A stretch of 64,000 nucleotides of DNA from Gambelia wislizenii (taxonomy: Eukaryota > Chordata > Lepidosauria > Squamata > Crotaphytidae), in the NCBI GenBank assembly GCA_030847615.1, contig JAUMIR010000004.1, forward strand, positions 222,817,001 to 222,881,000, read 5' to 3'. Within the stretch, counting starts at the first letter, position 1; each line of letters opens with the position of its first letter. This document shows, piece by piece, positions 54,753 to 64,000 of the stretch. Under the pieces are notes generated by a model. It saw only the letters and a list, made by a program, of their open reading frames with translations. It was not told where the DNA came from and made no database searches. The translations under genes and the position numbers were made by a program.

Positions 54753-55263
54753 GGGCTCGTCTACACTGGCCAAGATAACCCAGGGGTAGCCTAGAACATT
54801 CTGGTCCCGGAGCTGCCCTGGAGTTCTCCTGTTACTGGAGCACTTCATGCTGAGAACAGGCAGCTGTCCTCACAAGCTTCCTGCTGTATCACCCAGTGCT
54901 GCTGCTGGACCGGAAGCCAGAAACGAAGTACTCAGCATTGATCTCATGCTGGGGGCCCTGCTGTGACCTCAGAGGACATGATGCATGCCAGCAGTGGTGG
55001 CACCAGGCAATACAGCAGAATGAATGTGAGGACAGCTGCTGATCCTTGGCATGGAGTGCTCCAGATTTTCATGTAAGAGCCAGAGTAAATTGGGAGTTTT
55101 TAAAAAGTGTTTTAAGTGGGGCTTAAACCATTTTGGGGACTAAACTGGCCAGACATTGTGAGGACAGTTTGGTCCAAATTTGGAGTTTTGGCCCAGTGTC
55201 ATCTGGACAGATTTCTCCCAAGATGGCCCCAAAACATATTATTAGGCTCGTGTACACAAGCCC
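54753..55263. mobile_element. MITE with GGGCTYGTSTACAC termini, TAA duplication
   Basis: 511 bp from GGGCTCGTCTACAC to GTGTACACAAGCCC with TAA on both sides (54750-54752, 55264-55266). Inner paired blocks include CACTTCATGCTGAGAACAGG / GACAGCTGCTGATCCTTGGC-type sequence and CAGCAGTGGTGGCACCAGGC against CACCCAGTGCTGCTGCTGG. Related to 35823-36421 by its ends. Non-coding. Confidence 0.72.
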
Positions 55264-55492
55264 TAAGACAGGGAACTTGAAGGCACACACACACACATCT
55301 TCCCCTACAACTAACCAAATAGGCTAGTTTAGGGGATTCAAAACAACCTATGTGGTATACCTGTTCTACTTTCCAATAGATCGGAATAGCTCAGGAGAAA
55401 GAAAATAAAACAAGGTTTGTCAAACTGAGGTGGTTGCCTCCTTCTGCCTAATAATAGGCCTGTCCCTATTTTTATATTGCAGTCTTAACTTC
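55264..55492. other. Unassigned stretch
   Basis: No recognised feature. Confidence 0.45.
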
Positions 55493-55720
55493 TAGGGCCT
55501 TATCACACTATTCAATTATACTAAGATTTCACTTTAACTGCCATGGCTGCATCATAAATACTCTTGGGCTTTTTAGGTTGGTGAGAATTCTAAATGCCCC
55601 TCCGTAAAATGCAAATCCCATGCTTCCATAGTATGGAGCCATGGCAGTTAAAGTGGAATCATAGTGCTAAAAATCTGTGGCATCAAAGAGCCCAAGAATT
55701 CTTATCCTGTGATTGTGCTG
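55493..55720. mobile_element. hAT-like MITE remnant (GGGCCTTATCACACT)
   Basis: Left end AGGGCCTTATCACACTATTC, then TTTCACTTTAACTGCCATGG. The inverted arm CCATGGCAGTTAAAGTGGAA with ATAGTGCTA is at about 55640-55672. The block CCATGGCAGTTAAAGTGG is typical of a reptilian hAT MITE family. The right terminus is eroded. Confidence 0.62.
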
Positions 55721-56678
55721 CCACAGTTCAAGTGGTATGCTATAGTATTACTCCTATTATTACTTACTACTCTTACTATACTATAGAGTTAATGGGCTTT
55801 TCAAATTATGCCAGATAAAGGAATATATGAACACTGCACTCACTTTTTAAAAAAAAATAATGCAGGGAAGATTGCAAAAAAAGGAAAATGCATGTTCAGA
55901 AACAGCAAAAAAAAAAAATTAAAGGAGAAAATCATAAAAGGAAGAAAGAGAAAAGCCTGTCTCAGCACTTTTGAAAGTGTTGTTGCCTCAGTAGGGAGCT
56001 TAACAAACTTGACAGCTGCAAAAGAAGTAGAGCAAGGTGGTAGGAAGGATCTGGAGCCAAAAGGGAAGAAAACGTAAAATAATTATAGATGGAAATGACA
56101 AGTGTAAATAAAGATGCCTAGCAGGAATATTCGCTACATGATTATGCTGGACTGGTAAGTAACATTATTTCCACTTTCCCCCTGTAGCTGTCTTGTAAGT
56201 TCTTATCAACTGTAAGCCAGTCAAAACTCCCAGTAAAATCTGTAACACTCAGCACCTTCTGGAATGGTACATCCAGACAAGATCTTCTCCACTGCATTTT
56301 AGTAAGATTAGTTTTTTGCTTTATTCTTTCTTTGGCTGGATAGAGCTTTCTTCTTTGCTGAAGGTTTTCTACAGCTTATGCTGGACACCTTCGTGGAAGT
56401 ATTGGCTCTGTTTGCAGGCTGTCTTTAGTGCTTTAAAAACCTGTTAAATGAGTGACAAAAGAAAAACACAAGATGTTAAGCCCAACAATCAGTGGTGGCT
56501 GCTGCTACATTTCAGGTTGGTGAGGCAGTGAATTCATTCTGAATTTTAGTAAGAACTTTAAAGAAGCTGCCCAAGCTACTGTTCAGAGTAAAATCCAAAG
56601 GAGATTCACCATCTCACTACCATGGGGCCCCTAGCTCTCCTAAACATTCTAGTTAGTCTCTAGCATTTGGTCCTTTTA
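55721..56678. other. Unassigned stretch
   Basis: A-rich tracts (55840-55930) but no recognised element. The 89-codon frame at 55808-56077 is lysine-rich because of the A tracts. Confidence 0.45.
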
Positions 56679-56850
56679 GGAAGCTACCTTACTCCATGCG
56701 AGTGACAAGAGTGATCCACCTAACTGTCTACAACAGTTCTCCAAAGTTTTAGGCCAGGACTTTCCCAGTACTACTTGGAAACATGAGGGCTGTGATCCTA
56801 GCACCTTCTGAATGCAAAGCATGTGCTCTACCACTTGAGCTATGAGAAGC
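56679..56850 (-). mobile_element. tRNA-derived SINE (second type), minus strand
   Basis: On the minus strand: CATAGCTCAAGTGGTAGAGC (A box), ATGCTTTGCATTCAGAAGGT, AGGATCA in place of a B box, then GGATCACTCTTGTCACTCG and a final GGAGTAAGGTAGCTTCC. The tRNA-like anticodon stem region and the AAGGYAGCTTCC end are those of a common squamate SINE distinct from the ACA-tailed type. It is too degenerate to be a functional tRNA. Confidence 0.7.
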
Positions 56851-57919
56851 GATTGAAAACCTGAGTCTTAAAGCTAACATGTTACTGTAATAAATGTGTT
56901 GGTGTTAACTGTTTTAGTGATCAAATTTTCAAATACCATGGCTGAGGTCCTGCATCAGAGGCTACAATTTGTAACTTTATGATGCTGTAGCTATGTCCTT
57001 GACAGTAAACTATGACAGGGTGTCCTGTGTGCCGTCATAATGGGAGTTCCCATTGCACAACAAGTCCAATAGTGTTCTACTGCCCATTGCACCATGGGTC
57101 CCATAGCACTCTGATGCCCATGGCGCAATGGCTACACTGTTGGCTCTATTTATGCAATGGTGCCAGAGGTGTAGTTGCATCTCTGCTCCCTTCCTGAAAA
57201 TATGAGCATTGCACAACATCACAATTCACCATAAGTCAGTTTCCAATAATGTGAGTACCTAACAGGATGCCAGCCAATGGGTTTAAAAGTTAGGTGGGCA
57301 TTTCCATATCATCCAAATAGAAGATCAGTCCAATTATTTGAATGACAAGGGAAAAAGCAGGTATTCTGTGGATACAGTGCTAGATCCTGAGGAAGGATGC
57401 TGGTTCAAGGCAGGATCATAAAATGCCTAGTATGGCTTAATCTGCAACCTTCTACACACTTACAAAGGAATAAGCCCCACATAAGCCAGTGGGGTGTACC
57501 TCTTGAATCAACATGCATAGGATCTGGCATTATGCAACTTGTGTTGTCTCTCAGTGTAATGTGTAAATTATTTCTACTGAAAGCCAATGCATTTGAGCTG
57601 GCGGATTTTAAAAGTACTGTAATTGCAAAACATCTGAATATTAAGAGCCATTTGGTCAGTGGTGCAAAAAAAAAAAAAAAGCCACTCAATTTCTCATTCC
57701 CGTCATGGTTCCCTCAACATCTGGTAGAGGCCAGCACTTGAAATATGTCATGATAGTCTTCCTCACCACCCCGCCACAACTACAAAATGAGGCTAAAGGT
57801 TACAGTTATAGGACAGAAGGAATAAACTCATCCTTCAGTCAAGTTACAAGCATAATGTAATTTGGTCACATGTTCTTTATTAGAAGATAAAATTCATTAC
57901 AAAGAAATAGTTACAAATA
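56851..57919. other. Unassigned stretch with CCCATTGCAC-like repeats
   Basis: Between 57040 and 57220 the motif CCCATTGCAC/CCCATGGCGCAATGG/GCATTGCACAAC recurs about five times in both orientations. Otherwise nothing is recognised. Confidence 0.4.
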
Positions 57920-58262
57920 CAGATTGCCTCCCCTTCATTTATGCAGGATTAGTACCCATGGTTTCACCTACCTGCAGTCAGGGGGAAATGGTCACTCTAG
58001 GCATCTAGAGGACCATAGAGTCATACTGGAGGTAGTCTCTCTAGGCATTGGGAGGTCCTCCAGCATGACTCTATGGTCACCTTCCAGTGGAAATTGACCA
58101 TAGAGAAGCACTAGATGCCTAGAGAGGTACCCTCTCTAGGCATTTTCTAGGTCCTCCAGTACAATTCTATGCTATTCTATGGCAGTTAACTATTATATGT
58201 GGTTATGTATATCTGTGGTAAGTCCAGGGATGTTTCCCCCACGTAAATGGGGGAGCAACCTG
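57920..58262. mobile_element. pogo/Tigger-like MITE with TA flanks
   Basis: 343 bp. CAGATTGCCTCCCCTTCATT to TAAATGGGGGAGCAACCTG, TA on both sides (57918-57919, 58263-58264). Interior self-complementary blocks: GTCACTCTAGGCATCTAGAG, ACCATAGAGTCATACTGGAG with inverse CTCCAGCATGACTCTATGGT, and CTAGAGAGGTACCCTCTCTAG. Shares 'cctccagt' motifs with 47434-48068 and 29200-29354. Confidence 0.78.
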
Positions 58263-58292
58263 TAACTACTTACAACTTTATCATACCAACCT

Positions 58293-58831
58293 CCATAAAA
58301 GTTCTTTTGCTGACATATTTTTAAATGTTTTTATATGGCAAAAAAACCCCTCCCCACCAGACTTACCTTGAGCGGTGTAAAAGAGGCATCCTTGGCAGTA
58401 ATGGAGCACAAATCAAGCTCTCTTTACTTCCGGTTTCCAAATCTCCATGATTCTCACAAGAAGATGCTAGCATGGAAAATTAAAAAATACATCAAAAATT
58501 AAACCACAAAAAGTACACACAAGCACAGAAACACACTTACAAAGTACCATGTATATGGGGGGGTGTCATAAAAAGAGTGTCCCCTACCTGGCTGTCCCAG
58601 TCTCACCTGGAAGTATTTGCCCATTGGCATTGCATTCAAATGAGTACAATGGCATGAGGTTTCAAATGCAGGCAATGCCAGCAAGAAAGCACCATAGCTG
58701 TCAATTAAAAAAGAATGGCTTTTGAATGATATATGATTGTGAAAGGACGACAATGATGTCTGGTATGTGCACCGTTTTGCAATCATTAAGGGTTCTTATG
58801 ATGCCATATTTGCCTGGTCTGATAAAATCTT
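58293..58831 (-). mobile_element. Long multi-hairpin MITE, GGACTTTATC subtype, degraded (copy L)
   Basis: About 539 bp. The left terminus is lost (starts AAAGTTCTTTTGCTGACAT, homologous to position about 35 of the copy at 15673). The right end is CTGGTCTGATAAAATCT. Minus-strand donors CAG|GTAGGG near 58590 and CAAG|GTAAGT near 58368 occupy the family positions. TGGTATGTGCACCGTTTTGC and the AGCTGTCAATTAAAAAAG hairpin arm match 15673-16238. Lies about 30 bp after the pogo-like element. Confidence 0.68.
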
Positions 58832-58860
58832 ACAAATCACTAGCTCTAGAATTTACATGA

Positions 58861-59088
58861 GAGCCAGTTTGGTGTAGTGGTTTAAATGTTGGACTAGGAC
58901 TCTGAAGATCAAGGTCTGAATCCCTACTTAGCTATGGAAACCCTCTGGGTGATCTTCGGCAAGTCACATTCTCTTTGCCTCAAATGAAGGCAAGGGCAAA
59001 CCCCTTCTGAACAAATCTTGCAAAAAAAAACCCTGTGATAGGGTCACCATAAGTCAGAAATGACTTGAAGGCGCACAAAAACAACAAC
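58861..59088 (+). mobile_element. tRNA-derived SINE, ACA-tailed type
   Basis: GAGCCAGTTTGGTGTAGTGG head, B-box-like AAGGTCTGAATCCC, body CTCTGGGTGATCTTCGGCAA, GTCACATTCTCTTTGCCTCA, AACAAATCTTGC, AGGGTCACCATAAGTCAGAA and tail GAAGGCGCACAAAAACAACA. The best preserved copy of this SINE family here and a suitable reference for the others. Confidence 0.88.
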
Positions 59089-61789
59089 TGACATCAGATA
59101 ATCTAGAAGTCCCCTTTTTGGTTTACCACAAAACAAGACAAGAAGCCATTTGTGACTACGTGAATGGCTTATTTATTTTTTAAAATTCATCCAATCTGGA
59201 TCCAGACTCTGATGTTAGAGAATAGCTGTATCTTTAATCCTTTGCACCATATGACTGACCCAAGTGATTCCTGCTATTTCCATTTGAAGGAAAGCTTCCA
59301 TTGGTGTACATGGAATTTTTTTTTTCCCCAGTGCAAAAAAGAACCGTATGCTGGGCTCGATCTAGATCAGACACAAAGGGGCCTTCCTTCCAGGTTCCAG
59401 TCTAGATTGAGGTACCTATCTATTTATTTATTTTTAAAGCCATTCACACCATTTTGAATTATGTGACCAGTGTCCCATCTAATTTGGCCCTTAGTCACAT
59501 GTGAGAGTAATAAACCGATATAAGCATGTTTGTTTCTTCCTAGCTGTAATATGAGCCATCTCTTATCCTCTCCTAGCTTCACTTCCGCATCTGGGAAATG
59601 AAAACGACAGAACGCAATCCACACCACGTACACTCAGATGCAAATCTCTAAAATCTACAGTGGTATATCTTCCCTAGTAAATGGGTTTAGGATTGCAGCC
59701 TTAATGTGACAACACCAAGGATGAACTAGGAGGGCTGCAATGTATTTTTGCTAGACTGGTCCAAACTAAGCAGGTTAAGCTTCTTCTGTTGGTTTATCTC
59801 AATCCCAAGAAAAGCTCCACCTGCTTATATTTTGTTTGACAATCTGCTGGTAGAACAACCAGGAGGGGGGAAAGTGGTTAAGCAAGGAGCAAGATAAAGC
59901 TGTTAATGCTCTTTGAACGGTAAAAGGATGTATTATACATCTTCAAGGTTGTTGTTTTTTTAATTGCAATAATCTTAAATACAGGATTGCCTGGCTGTCA
60001 ACCACATTCCATGAATCCCAACCCTTATTTCCAATTTCCTGTAGAAATGCATGAAAAATGCACAGTACATCAATTTCCTCCTTGTATCATGGTTCAAATT
60101 TTATTAACAAACCTCTGACCCATGTTAATTGGATAGACCAAAAAACTGACATCAGGAGAAAAGAATTCGACTATTCAAAGGCAGGTCCTAGCAATCTAAA
60201 ACTGAAATCTTCAGATGCTGCTTTAAAAAAATAATAATACTCCCAGCACATATAGATAATGAGTAAAATGCAGGTGAGTCGATCAAAAGTACATGATAAA
60301 TGCAATTTATCACTTGGATAACTACACCACATGTGTAGCTTCACACAACGTCTACAGGGACAATTTCCACTACTCTTCAACAGCAAATCGCTTAACAGTG
60401 TATTCTCAACTTCTCCCTGGAGTCCCCAGTCTCTCTTTCAGGACCAACTCCTAATGTTGCTCCATTTAACCCTATTAGGTTTTAACTTTTAGAGGACACA
60501 CAGCAAATCAATTGGCTGCCATTTTAACCCTTTCGTTTGCACAACATCCTGGCTGTGATGCAGGAAAGCAAGATTCCTGGTTTAAACAGGTACCATTGAC
60601 TCCTCTCTCTACAAAGGTGCTTGTTTTAAAGATAATAATAGATGACACATCTTCTAATAACACTTACGCACAAGTAAGAGCAAATTAAACAGAGGGGGCA
60701 GAGCAACAACCTTTTGTGCATTTTTTTTAAAAAAATGCCTGCTAATAAATGGATATCAATTGAATATAAAGTGGTGGAAGGAAGAAGGGTGTCATTGGGA
60801 AAGACTGGGGTGGTATTAGCAGGGGTTAGATTAGAGGTGAACAATCTATGGCCCTTAGGCCACAAGAGGCTCTTGGACCAGTTTCAAAATCCATCTGGAA
60901 GTGATCAGTTCAGATCTCTTGCAAGAAACAACCTGGCACTTCTCAATATGAAGAAAAAGACAAAGAGAGAAAGACACAAAGAGATAAAGTAAAGGGAATG
61001 CAGTCATAGCCTCCAACTGTCCTGATTTGGTAGGTACAGTCCCAGTTTTCTTTGTCATCCTACTTTTTCAGCTTCTTTTAAAATGTTCCAGTTTCTCTTT
61101 CCTCTTCCCACTTTCTCCCGTTTGTCCTCAGCTACTTTAACTTCTGCAAACTGAGTTCAAAGTGCAAAAGTAGTTTGCACTCAATTAACTCAGCCACAGA
61201 GAGAGCTTAATCTTGCCCTTCCCTGTAGACTCTGGCAACAGAAAACTGCTGCAGCCCCTCCTAGCTTATGTGTTCTTTCTCATTAATAATTTTTGCCATC
61301 TTGACCACTCTGATGTTGTTTGGCCACATGTGTTTTCAGCTATGAAATGTTGGTGGGCATGAGTGCAATGGAATAAATAAAATTCATTTTGGCTCTGACT
61401 CTAACCACCCCTGGCATGCAGGCCCTGACAAACTACTCTTCAGAAAATGAGCCCCTCAAGAGTTAAAAAGGTTTCCTGCTTTAGATGCGACATACAAATA
61501 AAGTGTCCAGGTGCCCAAGAAGTCTGGGTGATCCTAGAAGAGATGTTTAATAGAAGGGAAATCAGCCTGTACTGATTTTTGCACTGCTGAAAGCCAAACT
61601 GGACCTATCACATTCTGCATTCTGCATAATAAAATTGTAGTGATGGCTTCTTCCATGGGAGTAAGACAAGTTAAGTAGTAGGCATCCTCATCTTTGGTCC
61701 TGATCAAGACAGTGTAATAAGAGCTAATATTCTTGAAACCTAGCCCTCTTCATGTTTGCATGGAAGTGTTCCAATAGTCCATTTCTTTT
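59089..61789. other. Unassigned stretch
   Basis: About 2.7 kb without recognised gene or full repeat. The piece around 60830-60860 (GGTGAACAATCTATGGCCC) may be a small hAT end fragment. Confidence 0.4.
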
Positions 61790-61960
61790 ATATATATATA
61801 TATATAATATTTTTATTGTTACCAGTCATTACATTAATCCATATTTTGCAATACAGCGTATGCTCAAGTAACTTTGTTTCTTAAAACAAAAACATTATTC
61901 TAACACCCAAAGGCAAATTATTCTGACACACAGAGTTAATTCCTCTTACATTCTAATTGA

Positions 61961-61986
61961 TATATATATATATATATATATATATT
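61961..61986. repeat. (TA)n microsatellite in the L1 3' UTR
   Basis: About twelve TA units; a similar run is at 61790-61808. Confidence 0.88.
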
Positions 61987-62222
61987 ACAAATAATATTTA
62001 TCCTTTTTCTGTCCTATATTCTCATTCTTCCCTTTGAGTATTATCCTTCCTCCTTAATTCAATTGAGATTTGTTATTACATAAAATTATCTTGTTTCCTG
62101 TTTTTCTGTCTTATCCATCAATGCCACTGGTTTTATTTGACCAATTTATGCGTACATTGAATTACTCCGTTTTTCCCTGTTCTATCTGGACCCTATTCTT
62201 ATTATGGGAGTTCATGTTTTAC

Positions 62223-63060
62223 CTAAATGTTAATATTCCATTTTTCTTTCCATAATTGTTTTATTGGTTCCCACTCTATTTCTACTAGATTCAGCAGTCT
62301 GTCCTTCAATCTAGCCGTTAATCTATCTGCTTCTAAAGTGTCATATAATTTACTATACCATTCTTCCAGTGTTGGAATTTTCTTCTCTTTCCAGTTTATA
62401 GCATATAAAATTCTCGCTGTTGTAATCATATACATTAGAATCCTCTTCTTACTATCTTTCATTGCCATGTTCCCGCCCACCACTTTATCAATCATATTCA
62501 ATAGATAGATTTCCAGCCCCAAGGCATAATTTAGGGCCAAGGTCTTGTTTATCATGATATATATTTTTTTTCCAGAAAATTTTTGCTTTCAGGCATCTCC
62601 ACCAGATATCATATAGCATCCCCTCTGTTTTCCCACGTTTCCAACATGCTCTTTTACCTGTTTTGTACATATTGTCCAATTTTACTGGTGTGAGATACCA
62701 CTGGTAGAACATTTTCATATAGTTCTCCTTCATGTTTTGTGCTAAAGTAAATTTCTGAGTGAATAACCATTATTTTTCCCACCTATCTATATCTATAACA
62801 TGTCCTATATCTTTTGCCCATTTTACCTTCTGTTCTTTAACTTGTTCACTCTCTAAATCTCTGTCTATGAGAACTTTATAATATTTAGTTATATGTTTCC
62901 CAATGTCTAAAAATATTTTATCATTCTCATTCTTTTCTGTCTGGAAATTTTCCAACTTTAAATCTATTTTAAATCTCTCATAGATTTGTTGGTATAAAAA
63001 CCAATTCATAATGTATCCTTCTTGTTCCAGAAGTTCTCTCGTTTTCATCTTTACCATCAT
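62223..63060 (-). pseudogene. L1 ORF2 C-terminal region (broken)
   Basis: Three frames in series on the minus strand. 62770-63060 holds LLEQEGYIMNWFLYQQIYER. 62488-62733 has YQWYLTPVKLDNMYKTG and KRACWKRGKTEGMLYDIWW, the L1 cysteine/tryptophan C-terminal motif. 62223-62555 has TTARILYAINWKEKKIPTLE and WYSKLYDTLEADRLTARLKD, ending WNINI at the stop. This order is that of vertebrate L1 ORF2p C-termini. Frameshifts between the pieces show it is inactive. Confidence 0.85.
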
Positions 63061-63243
63061 TCTCTATTACCAAAATATCTTGATATTTTAGCCAATCTTG
63101 TCCCTCATTTTTTGATCTTCCAAATAAAGCTTCTGGGGGGGGGGAGATACCCATAGAGGAATTTTCTGGTAAAATTTAGATTTCAAATTCCCCCACACAT
63201 TCATTAGTTCCCTTCTTAAGTAATGGTTATTGAATGCTTTATT

Positions 63244-63936
63244 CTATTTCTTTTTGCTATACCATAAGTAAGCATGCCAACCGTATAATAAATCGTGGCC
63301 TTCTAAAGCTAGCAACTTCTTATTATTTAAGCTAAACCATTCTTCCATCCAAGTTATTGAGCATGCTTGATAATAGAATTGAAAATTCAGTAAAGCGCAA
63401 CCTCCTCGATCTTTCCTGTCTGTAAGTAATTTAAATGTTATTCTTGCCTTTGTCACTTGCTAGATATAGTTATGAATTTCTTTATTCCATAGTTTAAAGC
63501 ATTTAATATTGATTATAATAGGTATATTCTGGAAGAGGAACATGAGTTTAGGTAGCACCATCATCTTTATGACTGCTATTCTTCCCAAGTATTTTACCTT
63601 TTTCTCTATTTTGAATCCTGATATTTTGCTTATCTGATCTTCTTCTGTTTTTTTAATATTCTTTGTTAACACCGCTATTGCAAAGTCTTCTAACGTCTTT
63701 TTCAGTTCATCGAGTTGATCTATGGGGTCTTCCAATATTATGATAATGTCATCAGCAAAGGCCTTTATTTTAAACTCAAAACCTTTAATTCTAGTACCTT
63801 TGATCTTTTCATTTTGCCTTACGTTGTTATTTAATATTTCGATTACTATCAAAAATAGTAGTGGTGACAGAGGGCATCCTTGACAAGCGCCCTTCATCAC
63901 TTGAATCTTTTCCATTCTTTCTCCATTAACCAGCAC
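63244..63936 (-). pseudogene. L1 ORF2 reverse transcriptase core (broken)
   Basis: The minus frame 63460-63936 has LVNGERMEKIQVMKGACQGC, PLSPLLFLIVIEILN, FKIKAFADDIIIILEDP (the RT catalytic FADD box), SGFKIEKKVKYLG and GRIAVIKMMVLPKLMFLFQ. It continues in the adjacent frame 63244-63456 with RITFKLLTDRKDRGGCALLN and WHAYLWY. Order and spacing are those of L1 ORF2p RT palm to thumb. Part of the sequence between TKN and KKVKYLG is shorter than usual. One frame break lies near 63458. Confidence 0.88.
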
Positions 63937-64000
63937 TTTAGCTTCGTGTTTCGTGTATATTAAGTCTATCCATTTTTAAAATATTTTCTCCCACTTTCAT

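Larger units (their letters stand above)
61790..64000 (-). mobile_element. L1 LINE, 3' part, running off the window
   Basis: Minus-strand L1: ORF2 from the right edge to the stop near 62223, then a 3' UTR of about 400 bp with two (TA)n runs (61790-61808, 61961-61986). ORF2 blocks appear in the L1 order (RT, then connector and C-terminal domain), with frameshifts. 5' part, EN domain and ORF1 are outside the window. The 3' boundary is taken at the TA run and has no visible target duplication. Confidence 0.85.

Noticed and set aside
56800..56850. Possible tRNA gene on the minus strand
   Set aside because: The A-box region is good but the T-arm/B box and acceptor stem are not complementary, and the sequence continues as a SINE body.
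1..64000. CRISPR arrays, operons or bacterial insertion sequences
   Set aside because: No regular spacer-repeat array, ribosome binding sites or dense coding; all repeats fit vertebrate transposons, microsatellites or minisatellites.

Overview
The window looks like gene-poor genomic DNA of a squamate reptile, probably a lizard. The evidence is the mix of old interspersed repeats: L2-clade and CR1 LINEs, an L1, a Penelope-like element, tRNA-derived SINEs with ACAACA tails, a Sauria-type SINE, hAT and pogo/Tigger-like elements, and many MITEs with 3-bp target duplications. There is no bacterial-style gene organisation, and no host protein-coding gene can be called with confidence. The best candidate for host coding sequence is one possible 174-bp exon on the minus strand (31943-32116).

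Layout. 1-1825: L2 LINE pieces, one rearranged by an inversion, plus an ACA-tailed SINE. 3305-4140: an unclassified composite of direct and inverted repeats. 4142-9387: three 3-bp-TSD MITEs, a hAT element with a perfect 8-bp duplication, and a pogo-like fragment. 10534-19649: scattered MITEs and SINEs in otherwise unassigned DNA. 19771-20600: two adjacent minisatellites, followed by a CCAAT/TATA promoter-like cluster. 21141-22097: a SINE split by a 730-bp solo LTR flanked by AAGT. 22443-24598: three long MITEs in a row. 26571-27783: three foldback elements, one an almost perfect palindrome. 31943-36421: candidate exon, L2, a pogo-like element with an internal 61-bp minisatellite, and more MITEs. 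37283-45375: a dense stack of L2 and CR1 LINEs carrying later hAT and MITE insertions. 47434-52382: a pogo-like element with a nested hAT, then two long MITEs. 53610-59088: Penelope-like GIY-YIG remnant, SINEs, MITEs. 61790-64000: 3' half of an L1 on the minus strand, running off the window.

The most notable theme is one family of long non-autonomous elements (about 490-650 bp without nested insertions; 12 recognised copies, 6 per strand). They have GGAGATTATC-, GGAGATTTTC- or GGACTTTATC-type termini, several hairpin modules, and two splice-donor-like motifs at matching positions, with an acceptor-like motif before the second in many copies. Six shorter palindromic relatives share the termini. 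Eight copies in total keep identical 3-bp flanks (TAA, TTA, TAT, TGA, ATA, AAA). This points to a PIF/Harbinger-like mechanism, but no transposase is present in the window to confirm it. Several insertions sit inside recognisable LINEs or other elements, so the window preserves a relative order of transposon activity.
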